A DNA stretch of 34,463 nucleotides from Pseudonocardia sp. TRM90224. Its GTDB lineage: Bacteria > Actinomycetota > Actinomycetes > Mycobacteriales > Pseudonocardiaceae. The notes under the pieces are model-generated. The model searched no databases. It was given only the letters and a program-made list of their open reading frames with translations, and was not told the DNA's origin. Positions 15,604-22,979 of this stretch are shown here, piece after piece. Made by a program: the position numbers and the translations under genes. Location: NCBI RefSeq assembly GCF_021245725.1, contig NZ_JAJGSX010000064.1, positions 1 to 34,463 of the forward strand, given 5' to 3'. Within the stretch, counting starts at the first letter, position 1; the number at the start of each line of letters is the position of its first letter.

Positions 15604-16305
15604 ATGAGCAAGGTTGCGATCGTCACGGGTGCCTCGCGCGGCATCGGCGCCGGTGTCGTCGAGGGGTACCGCAAGCAGGGCTTCGCCGTGGTCGCCACGT
15701 CGCGCTCGATCACCCCGTCCGACGATCCGGAGGTGCACACCGTCGCGGGGGACCTCGCCGACCCGCGGACCGCCGGGCGTGTGGTCGACGCCGCCCTGGA
15801 GCGCTTCGGCCGGATCGACACGCTCGTCAACAACGCCGGGATGTTCATGGCCAAGCCGTTCACGATGTGCACCGACGACGACTTCTCGGCGATGGTGGGG
15901 CTGAACCTGGCCGGCTTCTTCGGCATCACCCGCCGCGCGGTCGCGACGATGCTCGAGCAGGGTGCGGGGCACGTCGTGACGATCACGACGTCGCTGGTCG
16001 ACCATCCGTTCAGTGCGGTGCCCTCCGTGCTCACTTCGCTGACCAAGGGCGGTCTCGACGCCGCGACGCGATCGCTGGCGATCGAGTGCGCAAGCAAGGG
16101 TGTGCGGGTCAACGCCGTGTCGCCGGGGATCATCAAGACCCCGATGCACCCCGTGGAGGCCCACCCCGCGTACGCCGATCTGCACCCGATGGGCCGCATG
16201 GGGGAGATCGACGAGATCGTGCACGCCGTGCTCTACCTGGAAGCCGCCGCGTTCGTGACGGGGGAGACCCTGCACGTCGACGGTGGGCAGGGCGCAGGGC
16301 ACTGA
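15604..16305 (+). CDS. SDR family oxidoreductase lacking catalytic Tyr
   Basis: A 233-residue short-chain dehydrogenase/reductase-fold protein. The cofactor motif TGASRGIG sits near residue 9, NNAG near 77, and the C-terminus GETLHVDGGQ is typical. The catalytic tetrad is incomplete: Lys148 (SLTKGG) is present and a Ser lies in ITTSLVD, but the Tyr expected four residues before the Lys is Thr144. My recollection is that a known SDR subgroup shares this segment, so it is probably an inherited feature rather than damage. GTAGGAG precedes the ATG. The stop is one base before the next gene's GTG, indicating translational coupling. Confidence 0.9.
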   Translation: MSKVAIVTGASRGIGAGVVEGYRKQGFAVVATSRSITPSDDPEVHTVAGDLADPRTAGRVVDAALERFGRIDTLVNNAGMFMAKPFTMCTDDDFSAMVGLNLAGFFGITRRAVATMLEQGAGHVVTITTSLVDHPFSAVPSVLTSLTKGGLDAATRSLAIECASKGVRVNAVSPGIIKTPMHPVEAHPAYADLHPMGRMGEIDEIVHAVLYLEAAAFVTGETLHVDGGQGAGH

Positions 16306-16306
16306 C

Positions 16307-17536
16307 GTGGAGCAGCAGCTGCTGCGGGCGCAGGCGCGGGATTTCGCCGGAGACGTGCTCTCCCGGGCGCGGGAGGTGACCGACCCGCTGCCGACCCCGA
16401 TGGAGCGCTACCGGGCCACCCGGCCGTTCTACCGGCAGATGGTCGAGGCGGGGTTCTTGCGCCGGCTCGTCCCGCAGGCGTTGGGCGGGGACGGCACCGG
16501 CGCGGCGACGACCGCCGCGCTGGCCGAGGAGCTGGTCGCGGGCGACCCGAGCGTTGCGCTGAACCTGTTCTCCACGGGTCTCGGGCTCGCCCCGCTGCTG
16601 CGGGCCGGGAGCCCCGCCCAGCACGACGTGTTCCTCCCGCCGTTCCTCGCGACGAGCGGGACCCCGACCGCGTCGCTGGCGCTGAGCGAGCCGGGCGGCA
16701 CCGCGAACCTCGCGGAGCCCGATCCCGGCACCGGAGAGCTGGTCGGCCTGCGGACCACGGCACGCCGGGACGGCGACGGCTGGCTCGTCGACGGGGAGAA
16801 GCAGTGGGTGTCGCACGCAACCGGGTGGGACGGCACGGGTCCGGACCTGATGACGGTGGTCTGCCGGGCCGGGCCCGACCCGGACCCGCGCGCGTCCCTG
16901 GCCGTGCTGGTGCTCCCCGGGCCGATCGAGGGGCTCACGATCACCGAGATGCTGGACCCGCTCGGGCACCGCGCACACGCCCTGCCCCGGTTCACCCTCA
17001 CCGGCGTCCGGGTACCGGCCGCGAACCTGATCGGCGAGGTCGGGGACGGGCTCGGCATCGTCAACGCGGCGTTCGGCGGCGCGCTGATCGGGGCGTGCGC
17101 TGCCGGGGTCATGCGCTCGGCCTTCGACGTCGCGCTGCGGTTCGCCCGCACCGACCGCCGCGGCGGGCGCGTGCCCGTCGTCGAGCACCAGGGCGTCGGG
17201 TTCCTGCTCGCCGACGTGAAGACCCGGATCGAGGCCGTCCGCGCGCTGACGCTACGCGCTTGCGCCGCCCTGGACAGCGGGTCGCCGGGCGCCGAGGAGC
17301 TCTCCGTGCACGCCAAGGTCTTCGGGTCGGAGTCGGCGGTCCAGGCGCTGATCGACCTCATGCGCGTCGTCGGCGTCGACTCCTACGGCCACCACCTGCC
17401 GCTCGCGGGGCTGCTGCAAGACGCACTCGCGTACCCGCTGTTCAGTGGGGGCAACATCGGCTTCCGCCGGCGCCGGCTGCAGGCGCTGCTCGCCGATCCG
17501 GACTACGACCCGTGGAGCACGATGGCCGGCTCGTGA
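16307..17536 (+). CDS. Acyl-CoA dehydrogenase family protein
   Basis: A 409-residue flavoprotein of the acyl-CoA dehydrogenase family. The N-terminal helical domain is followed by the flavin-contacting segment SLALSEPGGTANLA and the beta domain (DGDGWLVDGEKQWVSHATG), then the C-terminal helices with the arginine-rich end GGNIGFRRRRLQALL. The usual catalytic glutamate region near the C-terminus is not recognisable; the equivalent reads PLFSGGN. GTG 16307 starts one base after the SDR stop; GTG 16283 within the SDR gene is an alternative. With the SDR it forms a two-gene operon under the AraC regulator, probably for catabolism or modification of an acyl or terpenoid-like substrate (inference). 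Confidence 0.88.
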   Translation: MEQQLLRAQARDFAGDVLSRAREVTDPLPTPMERYRATRPFYRQMVEAGFLRRLVPQALGGDGTGAATTAALAEELVAGDPSVALNLFSTGLGLAPLLRAGSPAQHDVFLPPFLATSGTPTASLALSEPGGTANLAEPDPGTGELVGLRTTARRDGDGWLVDGEKQWVSHATGWDGTGPDLMTVVCRAGPDPDPRASLAVLVLPGPIEGLTITEMLDPLGHRAHALPRFTLTGVRVPAANLIGEVGDGLGIVNAAFGGALIGACAAGVMRSAFDVALRFARTDRRGGRVPVVEHQGVGFLLADVKTRIEAVRALTLRACAALDSGSPGAEELSVHAKVFGSESAVQALIDLMRVVGVDSYGHHLPLAGLLQDALAYPLFSGGNIGFRRRRLQALLADPDYDPWSTMAGS

Positions 17537-17773
17537 TCAGCCGCAGACCTGGCCGAAATGGCGGAGCACGCACACCCGGTTGATATTGCAGCGCGCGAAG
17601 TAATAGCACTGGTTGGTGAACTGGTCGCGGCAGCAGGTCTTCACCTGGCTGCAGGCGCCCGGGGTGCTCGGACAGGGGTTCGGGTCGCCGCAGTCGCCGC
17701 AGTCCGCGGCGGCCACGATGTTCGGGACGAACCAGCCGAGTACGGCGTCGGCGGCGCGTGCGAGCTGTCGCAC
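17537..17773 (-). CDS. Small cysteine-rich protein, family member A
   Basis: A 78-residue protein with ten cysteines. The N-terminus RQLARAADAVLGWFVP is an amphipathic helix, followed by NIVAAAD and then the cysteine-rich core (CGDCGDPNPC, GACSQVKTCC, CYYFARC, ending VCG). The N-terminal pattern recurs in the products of 30776-30994 and 34165-34350, while the cysteine cores differ. The cysteine number is even, suiting disulfides. The start is GTG 17773 with GAAGGGA about 8 nt before it. The stop abuts the acyl-CoA dehydrogenase stop (convergent). I do not recognise a named family. The A-A-A-D junction could be a processing site, but the helix is not a classical signal peptide. Confidence 0.7.
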   Translation of the reverse strand: MRQLARAADAVLGWFVPNIVAAADCGDCGDPNPCPSTPGACSQVKTCCRDQFTNQCYYFARCNINRVCVLRHFGQVCG

Positions 17774-17860
17774 AGGAGGTTCCCTTCCAGGCGCTCGAAA
17801 ATCTGGTATCTCTTCTTACCGACTGGACGTGCATCAAGCAAGACGTTCACCCTCTCGTCC

Positions 17861-17941
17861 CGGATCGCGCGACTCACCGCTCCGGATCGCGCGACTCACC
17901 GCTCCGGATCGCGCGACTCACCGCTCCGAGACGCGCGACTC
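17861..17941. repeat. 22-bp tandem repeat at the tetR 3' end
   Basis: Three identical 22-bp units begin at 17861, 17883 and 17905 (each starts CGGATCGCGCGACTCACC), and a diverged fourth follows at 17927. Each unit contains the 8-bp palindrome TCGCGCGA or a near version, so the palindromes recur about every two helical turns. The array overlaps the last codons of the TetR gene; its fourth, diverged copy encodes the C-terminal ESRVSER, so it may have grown by duplicating the gene end. Confidence 0.85.
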
Positions 17942-18709
17942 GCGCTGGTGCGTTTCATCGGCGGCCATGGCTGCCATGACGTTGATGCCGTCGAGCAGGG
18001 CGCGCAGGCCGATGTCGAAGGCGTTCACCCTGGCCTCGGAAGCGGTCCGGTCGAAGCCGCCCTCGGCCCATGACCGGGCGATGGCGGGGTAGCGGGCCGG
18101 GTCGAAGATCTCCTCCCAGAAGAGCTGGCGGGCCGACCACCAGTCGTCCTCGGGCTCGCCGCTCACTGCGGAGGCCTGCGCGTGTTCGGCTTCGGTTGCC
18201 GCGGCGGCGTCGACGAAGGTGACGATCGCGTCGACTGCGGCCGTCGCCTCGGACGGCGGCAGGGCCGTTTCGGACAGTGCGGCCAGCAGGTGGTTCTGCC
18301 GGGTGAACAGGCCCGGGCCCAGGGGAGGGCGGACGGTGGAGATGCTGCGCAGCCACGGGTGTCGGGCGTGCAGGGCGAGGGTCTGGTGCGCGTAGTGCGT
18401 GACCTGGGCGCGCCACGAGCCGGCGTCGGACAGCTCCAGGGACTGCCAGGCCGCGTCCACCATGAGGTCGATCAGTTCGGCCTTGCCGGGGACGTGCGTG
18501 TACAGCGTCATCGTCCCGACGTCGAGGGCGGCGGCGACCTTGTCCATGGTCATCGCGTCGACGCCCTTCCCGTCGGCCACCGAGATCGCCGCGGCGATGA
18601 TCGTGGACAGCGTGATCTTGGGTGGCCTGCCACGGCCTGACCTGGGCTTCCCCTGTCGCCACAGCAGGCGCAGGGTCTCGCGGGGATCACCTCCGCCGCT
18701 GCGTTCCAT
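17918..18709 (-). CDS. TetR family transcriptional repressor
   Basis: A 263-residue regulator. The DNA-binding domain is at about residues 30-80 (TLSTIIAAAISVADGKG, then TMDKVAAALDVGTMTLYTHV), preceded by an Arg/Pro-rich arm (GRGRPPK). The C-terminal all-helical domain, with PWLRSISTVRPPLGPG, resembles the TetR C-terminal domain that binds small hydrophobic ligands. The start is ATG 18709 with GAGGAGG upstream. It is divergent from the NmrA-like reductase gene across 73 bp that carry two copies of an operator-like repeat, so it most likely represses itself and that operon. The stop lies inside the 22-bp repeat array. Confidence 0.93.
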   Translation of the reverse strand: MERSGGGDPRETLRLLWRQGKPRSGRGRPPKITLSTIIAAAISVADGKGVDAMTMDKVAAALDVGTMTLYTHVPGKAELIDLMVDAAWQSLELSDAGSWRAQVTHYAHQTLALHARHPWLRSISTVRPPLGPGLFTRQNHLLAALSETALPPSEATAAVDAIVTFVDAAAATEAEHAQASAVSGEPEDDWWSARQLFWEEIFDPARYPAIARSWAEGGFDRTASEARVNAFDIGLRALLDGINVMAAMAADETHQRESRVSER

Positions 18710-18723
18710 CGGCCCTCCTCGTT

Positions 18724-18766
18724 TCCGTAGATCGTACGGTATCCTTTATCCGTAGGTTGCACGGAA
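18724..18766. promoter_or_regulatory. Paired TetR operator candidates
   Basis: TCCGTAGATCGTACGGTA (18724-18741) and TCCGTAGGTTGCACGGAA (18749-18766) are near-direct repeats, each with inverted arms (CCGTA-N5-TACGG, and CCGTA-N5-CACGG with one mismatch), spaced 25 bp centre to centre. They fill the 73-bp gap between the divergent TetR and NmrA-like genes. Confidence 0.65.
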
Positions 18767-18782
18767 AATAGGGAGGCTGAAG

Positions 18783-19637
18783 TTGCGCGTGCTGGTGACG
18801 GGTGCGACGGGCACCGTGGGCCGGCTGGTCACGGCCGGTCTGCGGGACGTACGGGTCAGGGTGCTGACGAGGGACCCGCGGAAGGCGCCCACCGGCGTGG
18901 AGGTGGTTAAGGGGGATCTCACCCGGCCCGAGGACCTCGGGCCGGTGCTGGCCGGGGTGGACAGGATGTTCCTCTTCCCGGAACCGACCACGGCCGCGGA
19001 GGTGGTCAGGGCCGCGAAGCAGGCGGGCGTGCGGAGGATCGTCGTGCTCTCGTCCGGTGCGGTGACCGGTGGCTTCGACACGACGTTCCATCTGCCCGTG
19101 GAACAGGCCGTCGAACAGTCCGGTCTGGAGTGGACGCACATCCGGCCCGGCGAGTTCGCGGCGAACAAGCTCGCGCTTTGGGGCCCGTCCATCCGCGCCG
19201 AGCGCGTGGTGCGCGACACCAACCCGGACGGCGGGTGGTTCCCCGTGCACGAGCAGGACGTCGCCGATGTGGCGATCGAGGCGTTGCTGGAGGACGGCCA
19301 CGCCGGAAAGGCCTACGACATCAACGGTCCCGCCATGATCAGTCTGCGCGACCAGGCGAAGGCGATCGCCGACGCGCTCGGCGAGGAGATCCGGTTCGAG
19401 GAGCTGACCCCGGCGCAGGCCCGCGACGCCTACCGGGCCTTGGGCGGGTTCGCCGCCCAGGCCGCGGACTTCCTGTTGGGTTTCGCCGACTACGACGGCA
19501 ACCCCGCGGATCCGGCGGAGAACGCGGACTTCGATCCGTCGGTGTTGGGTGTGCTGCCGACCGCGGAGTCCGTGACGGGCAGGCCGGCACGGACCTTCGC
19601 GCAGTGGGCACGGGACCGGGCGGGCGACTTCCGTTAG
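18783..19637 (+). CDS. NmrA-like NAD(P)-binding oxidoreductase
   Basis: A 284-residue Rossmann protein of the atypical SDR / NmrA-like type (quinone oxidoreductase-2-like). It opens with MRVLVTGATGTVGRLV, has VVKGDLTRPEDL after the third strand, and VVLSSGAVTGG at the position of the reduced active site. It lacks the Tyr-x3-Lys pair. Such proteins are either NAD(P)H-dependent reductases or redox sensors. The start is TTG 18783 because GGGAGG lies 6 nt upstream and this begins exactly at the nucleotide-binding motif. It is the first gene of a probable two-gene operon with the downstream phosphotransferase gene, under the TetR repressor. Confidence 0.9.
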   Translation: MRVLVTGATGTVGRLVTAGLRDVRVRVLTRDPRKAPTGVEVVKGDLTRPEDLGPVLAGVDRMFLFPEPTTAAEVVRAAKQAGVRRIVVLSSGAVTGGFDTTFHLPVEQAVEQSGLEWTHIRPGEFAANKLALWGPSIRAERVVRDTNPDGGWFPVHEQDVADVAIEALLEDGHAGKAYDINGPAMISLRDQAKAIADALGEEIRFEELTPAQARDAYRALGGFAAQAADFLLGFADYDGNPADPAENADFDPSVLGVLPTAESVTGRPARTFAQWARDRAGDFR

Positions 19638-19652
19638 GGGAGGATGTGGCCG

Positions 19653-20396
19653 GTGGGGTGGGAGGCGCTCGAGCAGTGGGGTGCGGACGTCGTGCGCGGC
19701 GAGCCGCTCACCGGCGGCGTCGGGGTCAACGAGGTGTGGAGCGTGCGCGTCGACGGGCGCGTCGCGGTCGGTCGGCTCGGCCGCCGCGGCGACGCCGATC
19801 TCGCGTGGGAGACCGATCTGTTGCGCCACCTCGACCGGGCGGGGATGGCGGTGCCGGTGCCGATCCCGACAGCGGACGGCCGGTACTTCGCCGATGGGCT
19901 GGTGGTGATGACCTACGTGGAGGGCAGATCGCCGGAGACCGAAGCCGATTGGCGTCGGGTCGCCGATACGCTCCGCCGGCTGCATCGGTTGACGGACGGC
20001 TGGCCCCAGCGCCCGGGGTGGCGTTCGTCGACCGACCTCCTGCACGTCGAGACCGGGACGAGGGTCGACCTCGGTGTGATGCCGCCCGAGGGCGTTGTCA
20101 GGTGCCGGGCCGCGTGGGCACGACTGACCGGTCGCACGAGGTCCGTCGTGCACGGCGACCCCAACCTCGGCAACGTCCGCATGACCGCGGATCGGGTCGC
20201 GTTGATCGACTGGGACGAGTCGCACGTCGACGTCCCCGACCTCGACCTGGCGTTGCCCCACAACGCCGCCGGCCTCGACGACGACGCCTACGACATCGCC
20301 GCGCAAGCGCGGGCCGCCTGGGAAGCCGCCGTCTGCTGGGACCCGAGCGGGACCGACCTGTTCGCAGTCAAGCGGCTCGCCGAGGTGCGAGCGTGA
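19653..20396 (+). CDS. Aminoglycoside phosphotransferase-like kinase
   Basis: A 247-residue member of the APH/choline-kinase-like phosphotransferase superfamily, which phosphorylates small hydroxyl compounds. The catalytic loop VVHGDPNLGNV (His167, Asp169, Asn174) and the metal-binding LIDWDE are intact. The N-lobe Lys is not obvious: the position near RVAVGRLGRRG has Arg. The start is uncertain; GTG 19653 has GGGGAGG nine bases upstream, while ATG 19644 follows that site immediately. It begins within 15 bases of the upstream stop, so the pair is probably co-transcribed. Whether it gives antibiotic resistance or has a metabolic substrate cannot be told. Confidence 0.85.
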   Translation: MGWEALEQWGADVVRGEPLTGGVGVNEVWSVRVDGRVAVGRLGRRGDADLAWETDLLRHLDRAGMAVPVPIPTADGRYFADGLVVMTYVEGRSPETEADWRRVADTLRRLHRLTDGWPQRPGWRSSTDLLHVETGTRVDLGVMPPEGVVRCRAAWARLTGRTRSVVHGDPNLGNVRMTADRVALIDWDESHVDVPDLDLALPHNAAGLDDDAYDIAAQARAAWEAAVCWDPSGTDLFAVKRLAEVRA

Positions 20397-20480
20397 ACCC
20401 ATGCTGCGTCCTTTCGGCTGACACCGGGTCGAGCGATCTCGACCGGCTACGACCCGCGGCGTAGCAGCGGGGTCGGGCGG

Positions 20481-20517
20481 CTACGTACGCCTGCGTAGGT
20501 GCGGCAGTCCGCTGCCG
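20481..20517. other. Small inverted repeats before the serine hydrolase gene
   Basis: CTACG-N7-CGTAG (20481-20497) and CGGCAG-TCCG-CTGCCG (20502-20517) lie in the 200-bp gap after the phosphotransferase gene. The second could be a weak terminator. No clear promoter is visible. Confidence 0.3.
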
Positions 20518-20596
20518 GAAGCCGGGACCTCCTCGATGCAGTGACCATGCAGGACGTGGAAGAAGTGCCATCCCACGTACCTGCAGAGGAGCGACC

Positions 20597-21802
20597 GTGA
20601 AGATCCGGCCATTGGTGTGCACGATCGTGGCGACGCTGGGCCTCAGTGCGTGCTCGGGAATGTCAGCGGCCGCGCCGGACGCCGGTGGCGAGGCAAACGT
20701 CGCGACGCTCCGATCCGCCCTCGACGACGTCCATCGCGCTGGCATCCCGGGGGTGTTCGCGGAGGTGCGCGCCGGTGATCTGGTGTGGAACGGCGCTTCG
20801 GGTGTCGCCAATATCGGGACCGGCCGCCCCGTCACGCCCGACATGCAGCAGCGGGTCGGGAGCCTCACCAAGACGTTCACCGCAGCCGCGATCCTGCAAC
20901 AGGTGGAGCAAGGCCGGATCCGGCTCGACGCATCGATCGGTAGCTACCTACCGGACCTGGTGCCAGGAGAACGGGGTGCGAAGATCACGGTTCGCATGCT
21001 GCTCAACCACACGAGAGGCATTCCCGACTACCTCCCCATCGCATTCCCGTCCCTGCAGGAGAACCCGTCCTCGGCGCAGAGCGTGGACGACAACCGGGCG
21101 CGGACGTTCAGCGCGGCGGAACTCGTCGAGATGGGCCTCGCCGCACCTGCGTCGGGTCCGCCCGGAAGTTCCCCGGGTGTGTACTCGAACAGCAACTACC
21201 TGCTCCTCGGCCAGCTGTTGGAACGGGTGAGCGGCACCACCGCCGAGGAATACATCACGCGGAACGTCATCGGGCGCGCCGGGCTGGAACACACCGAATT
21301 CCCGGACGGACCGCTGGTCCGGGAGCCGCACCCGCAGATGTACGAGGCACTGCACGGTTTGATCGATCCGCCGCGCGACTACAGCGAGTACAACATGTCC
21401 TGGGTGCGGACGGGGGCGGGGCTGGTGTCAACCACGGGCGACCTGAACCGCTTCTACGGGAAGCTGCTCGCCGGTGAGGTCGTCGACCGATCGTCGCTCG
21501 CCGAGATGCAGCGCACGGTCCCGGTCGTCGGGATCGGCCTGGAGGGGAAGACGATCGACTACGGCCTGGGTCTGCACCGGGTCGTGACCGACTGCGGAGT
21601 CTTCTGGGGCCACGACGGCACGGTCTGGGGTGCGACGACGATGTCGCTGACCAGCGCCGACGGGAAGCGGCAGATGTCGGTCGCCATGAACCTCGCGCGG
21701 TGGAACGGGCTGGACCCGGCGGGCAGGCCGCAGCACCATCCCATCGACGACGCGCTGTCGACCTTCTACGCGCAGGCGATGTGCGGCGGCGGGGCCGGCT
21801 GA
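20597..21802 (+). CDS. Serine hydrolase, beta-lactamase class C / PBP fold lipoprotein
   Basis: A 401-residue exported protein. A lipoprotein signal peptide ends in LSAC, with Cys19 lipidated. The beta-lactamase-related domain has all three motifs: Ser89-x-x-Lys (GSLTKTF), Tyr196-x-Asn (YSNSNYLLLGQLLE) and HDG near 339 (WGHDGTVWG). This family covers D-alanyl-D-alanine carboxypeptidases, esterases and class C enzymes; the KTG motif replaced by HDG is more usual in DD-peptidase or esterase members than in true beta-lactamases. GTG 20597 has GAGGAG upstream. It is monocistronic, with the LacI-type gene 116 bp downstream. Its likely site of action is the outer face of the membrane. Confidence 0.9.
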   Translation: MKIRPLVCTIVATLGLSACSGMSAAAPDAGGEANVATLRSALDDVHRAGIPGVFAEVRAGDLVWNGASGVANIGTGRPVTPDMQQRVGSLTKTFTAAAILQQVEQGRIRLDASIGSYLPDLVPGERGAKITVRMLLNHTRGIPDYLPIAFPSLQENPSSAQSVDDNRARTFSAAELVEMGLAAPASGPPGSSPGVYSNSNYLLLGQLLERVSGTTAEEYITRNVIGRAGLEHTEFPDGPLVREPHPQMYEALHGLIDPPRDYSEYNMSWVRTGAGLVSTTGDLNRFYGKLLAGEVVDRSSLAEMQRTVPVVGIGLEGKTIDYGLGLHRVVTDCGVFWGHDGTVWGATTMSLTSADGKRQMSVAMNLARWNGLDPAGRPQHHPIDDALSTFYAQAMCGGGAG

Positions 21803-21918
21803 CCGAATGGGTCGACGCCCGGACGTCCGACCTGGCCGGATCCGCGTCGGTGCGCCCGGTGGTGCGTACTGTTGCGGCGGGTTGGCGCCGGCGAGGGCCG
21901 CTGGTCGGAAGGTGGACG

Positions 21919-22959
21919 TTGAGCAGCGGCGAGGGACAACGACGGGTCGGGATCACGATGACCGACGTCGCGCGCCATGCCGGCGTCTCGACCATGACGG
22001 TGTCCAACGTGATCAACGGGCGGTCGCAGCGGGTGAGCGAGCCGACCAAGCAGCGGGTGCTTGCGACCATCGCCGAGCTCGGCTACCAGGTCAACCTGAC
22101 GGCTCGAAACCTCCGCAGGGGGCGGACCGGGGCGGTGGGGCTGGCCGTGCCGGCCTTCGCGCCGGGCTACTACGGCGAGCTGGCGGACCGGCTCGCGGAT
22201 CGGTTCGCGGCCCACGGGTTGCGGCTGGCCGTGGAACGGACGGGCGCGAGCCGGTCGGCCGAGCTGGACGCTCTCACGGCACCGCGGCTGAGCGGCTACG
22301 ACGGCTTCGTGCTCAGCGTCGTCGCAGGTGACGCCGCCGACCTGGAGAAGCTGAGCGTCGACACCCCGATCGTGCTGATCGGGGAACGGGCGGTGCCCGC
22401 GCGGTTCGACCACGTGCTCATGGACAACGTCGGCGGCGCGACCTCGGCCACCGAGCTCCTGCTCCGCGCGGGCGCTCGGCGGGTAGCGCTGCTCGGCGGC
22501 GTTGCCGTCGCGGAGGAGAGCATGCCGGGCCTGCGGACGCGCGGCTACCGGATCGCGCACGAGACGGCCGGCGCCGCGGTCCGGAAGGAGCTGATCGTCT
22601 CCTGCGGGTTCGGCGTCGAGGACGGCTACGCCGCGACGCGTGACCTCGTCGACCGCGGGATCGGGTTCGACGCGATCTTCGCGCTGACCGACTCCGCGGC
22701 GTTCGGTGCGCTGCGGGCGCTGGCCGAGACCGGACGGCGGGTGCCCGAGGACGTCCAGGTGGTCGGGTTCGACAACCTCGACGAGGCGCGGTTCACCTCG
22801 CCCGCGCTGACGACCGTCGAGCCGGGCAACGCCGAGATGGCCGATGCGATCTGCGCGCTGCTGCTCGAACGGATCGAGTCGCGTTTCGCGTCGGTCCCGG
22901 CGCGGGTGGTCATGCCCGAGGCCCGGATCGTGGAGCGGGAGACGACCCGCCGGTCCTGA
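21919..22959 (+). CDS. LacI family transcriptional regulator
   Basis: A 346-residue regulator. The helix-turn-helix is MTDVARHAGVSTMTVSNVIN, followed by the hinge helix region (GYQVNLTARNLRRGRTGAVG) and a periplasmic-binding-protein-like sugar domain (VVGFDNLDEARFTSPALTTVE). TTG 21919 is chosen because GGAAGG lies 6 nt before it; ATG 21958 immediately before the DNA-binding helix is the alternative. It is convergent with the GH51 gene, with only 20 bp between the stops. Since the genes beyond are for arabinose polymer use and import, it is probably their repressor, released by an arabino-sugar. Confidence 0.93.
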   Translation: MSSGEGQRRVGITMTDVARHAGVSTMTVSNVINGRSQRVSEPTKQRVLATIAELGYQVNLTARNLRRGRTGAVGLAVPAFAPGYYGELADRLADRFAAHGLRLAVERTGASRSAELDALTAPRLSGYDGFVLSVVAGDAADLEKLSVDTPIVLIGERAVPARFDHVLMDNVGGATSATELLLRAGARRVALLGGVAVAEESMPGLRTRGYRIAHETAGAAVRKELIVSCGFGVEDGYAATRDLVDRGIGFDAIFALTDSAAFGALRALAETGRRVPEDVQVVGFDNLDEARFTSPALTTVEPGNAEMADAICALLLERIESRFASVPARVVMPEARIVERETTRRS

Positions 22960-22979
22960 ACCGGTCCTGAACTGGGGCG

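Noticed and set aside
17861..17941. CRISPR-like appearance of the 22-bp repeats
   Set aside because: The units are contiguous with no spacers between them, and no cas genes are present.
18687..20402. 571-codon minus-strand frame opposite the NmrA-like and phosphotransferase genes
   Set aside because: It is antisense to two well-supported genes and no domain is visible in it.
20597..21802. Reading the serine hydrolase plus the nearby phosphotransferase as an antibiotic resistance island
   Set aside because: Both families are mostly metabolic in actinobacteria, the hydrolase has HDG instead of KTG, and no mobility gene is nearby.
22960..22979. Terminator between the LacI and GH51 genes
   Set aside because: The 20-bp gap contains only a short direct repeat (CCGGTCCTGAA) and no stem.
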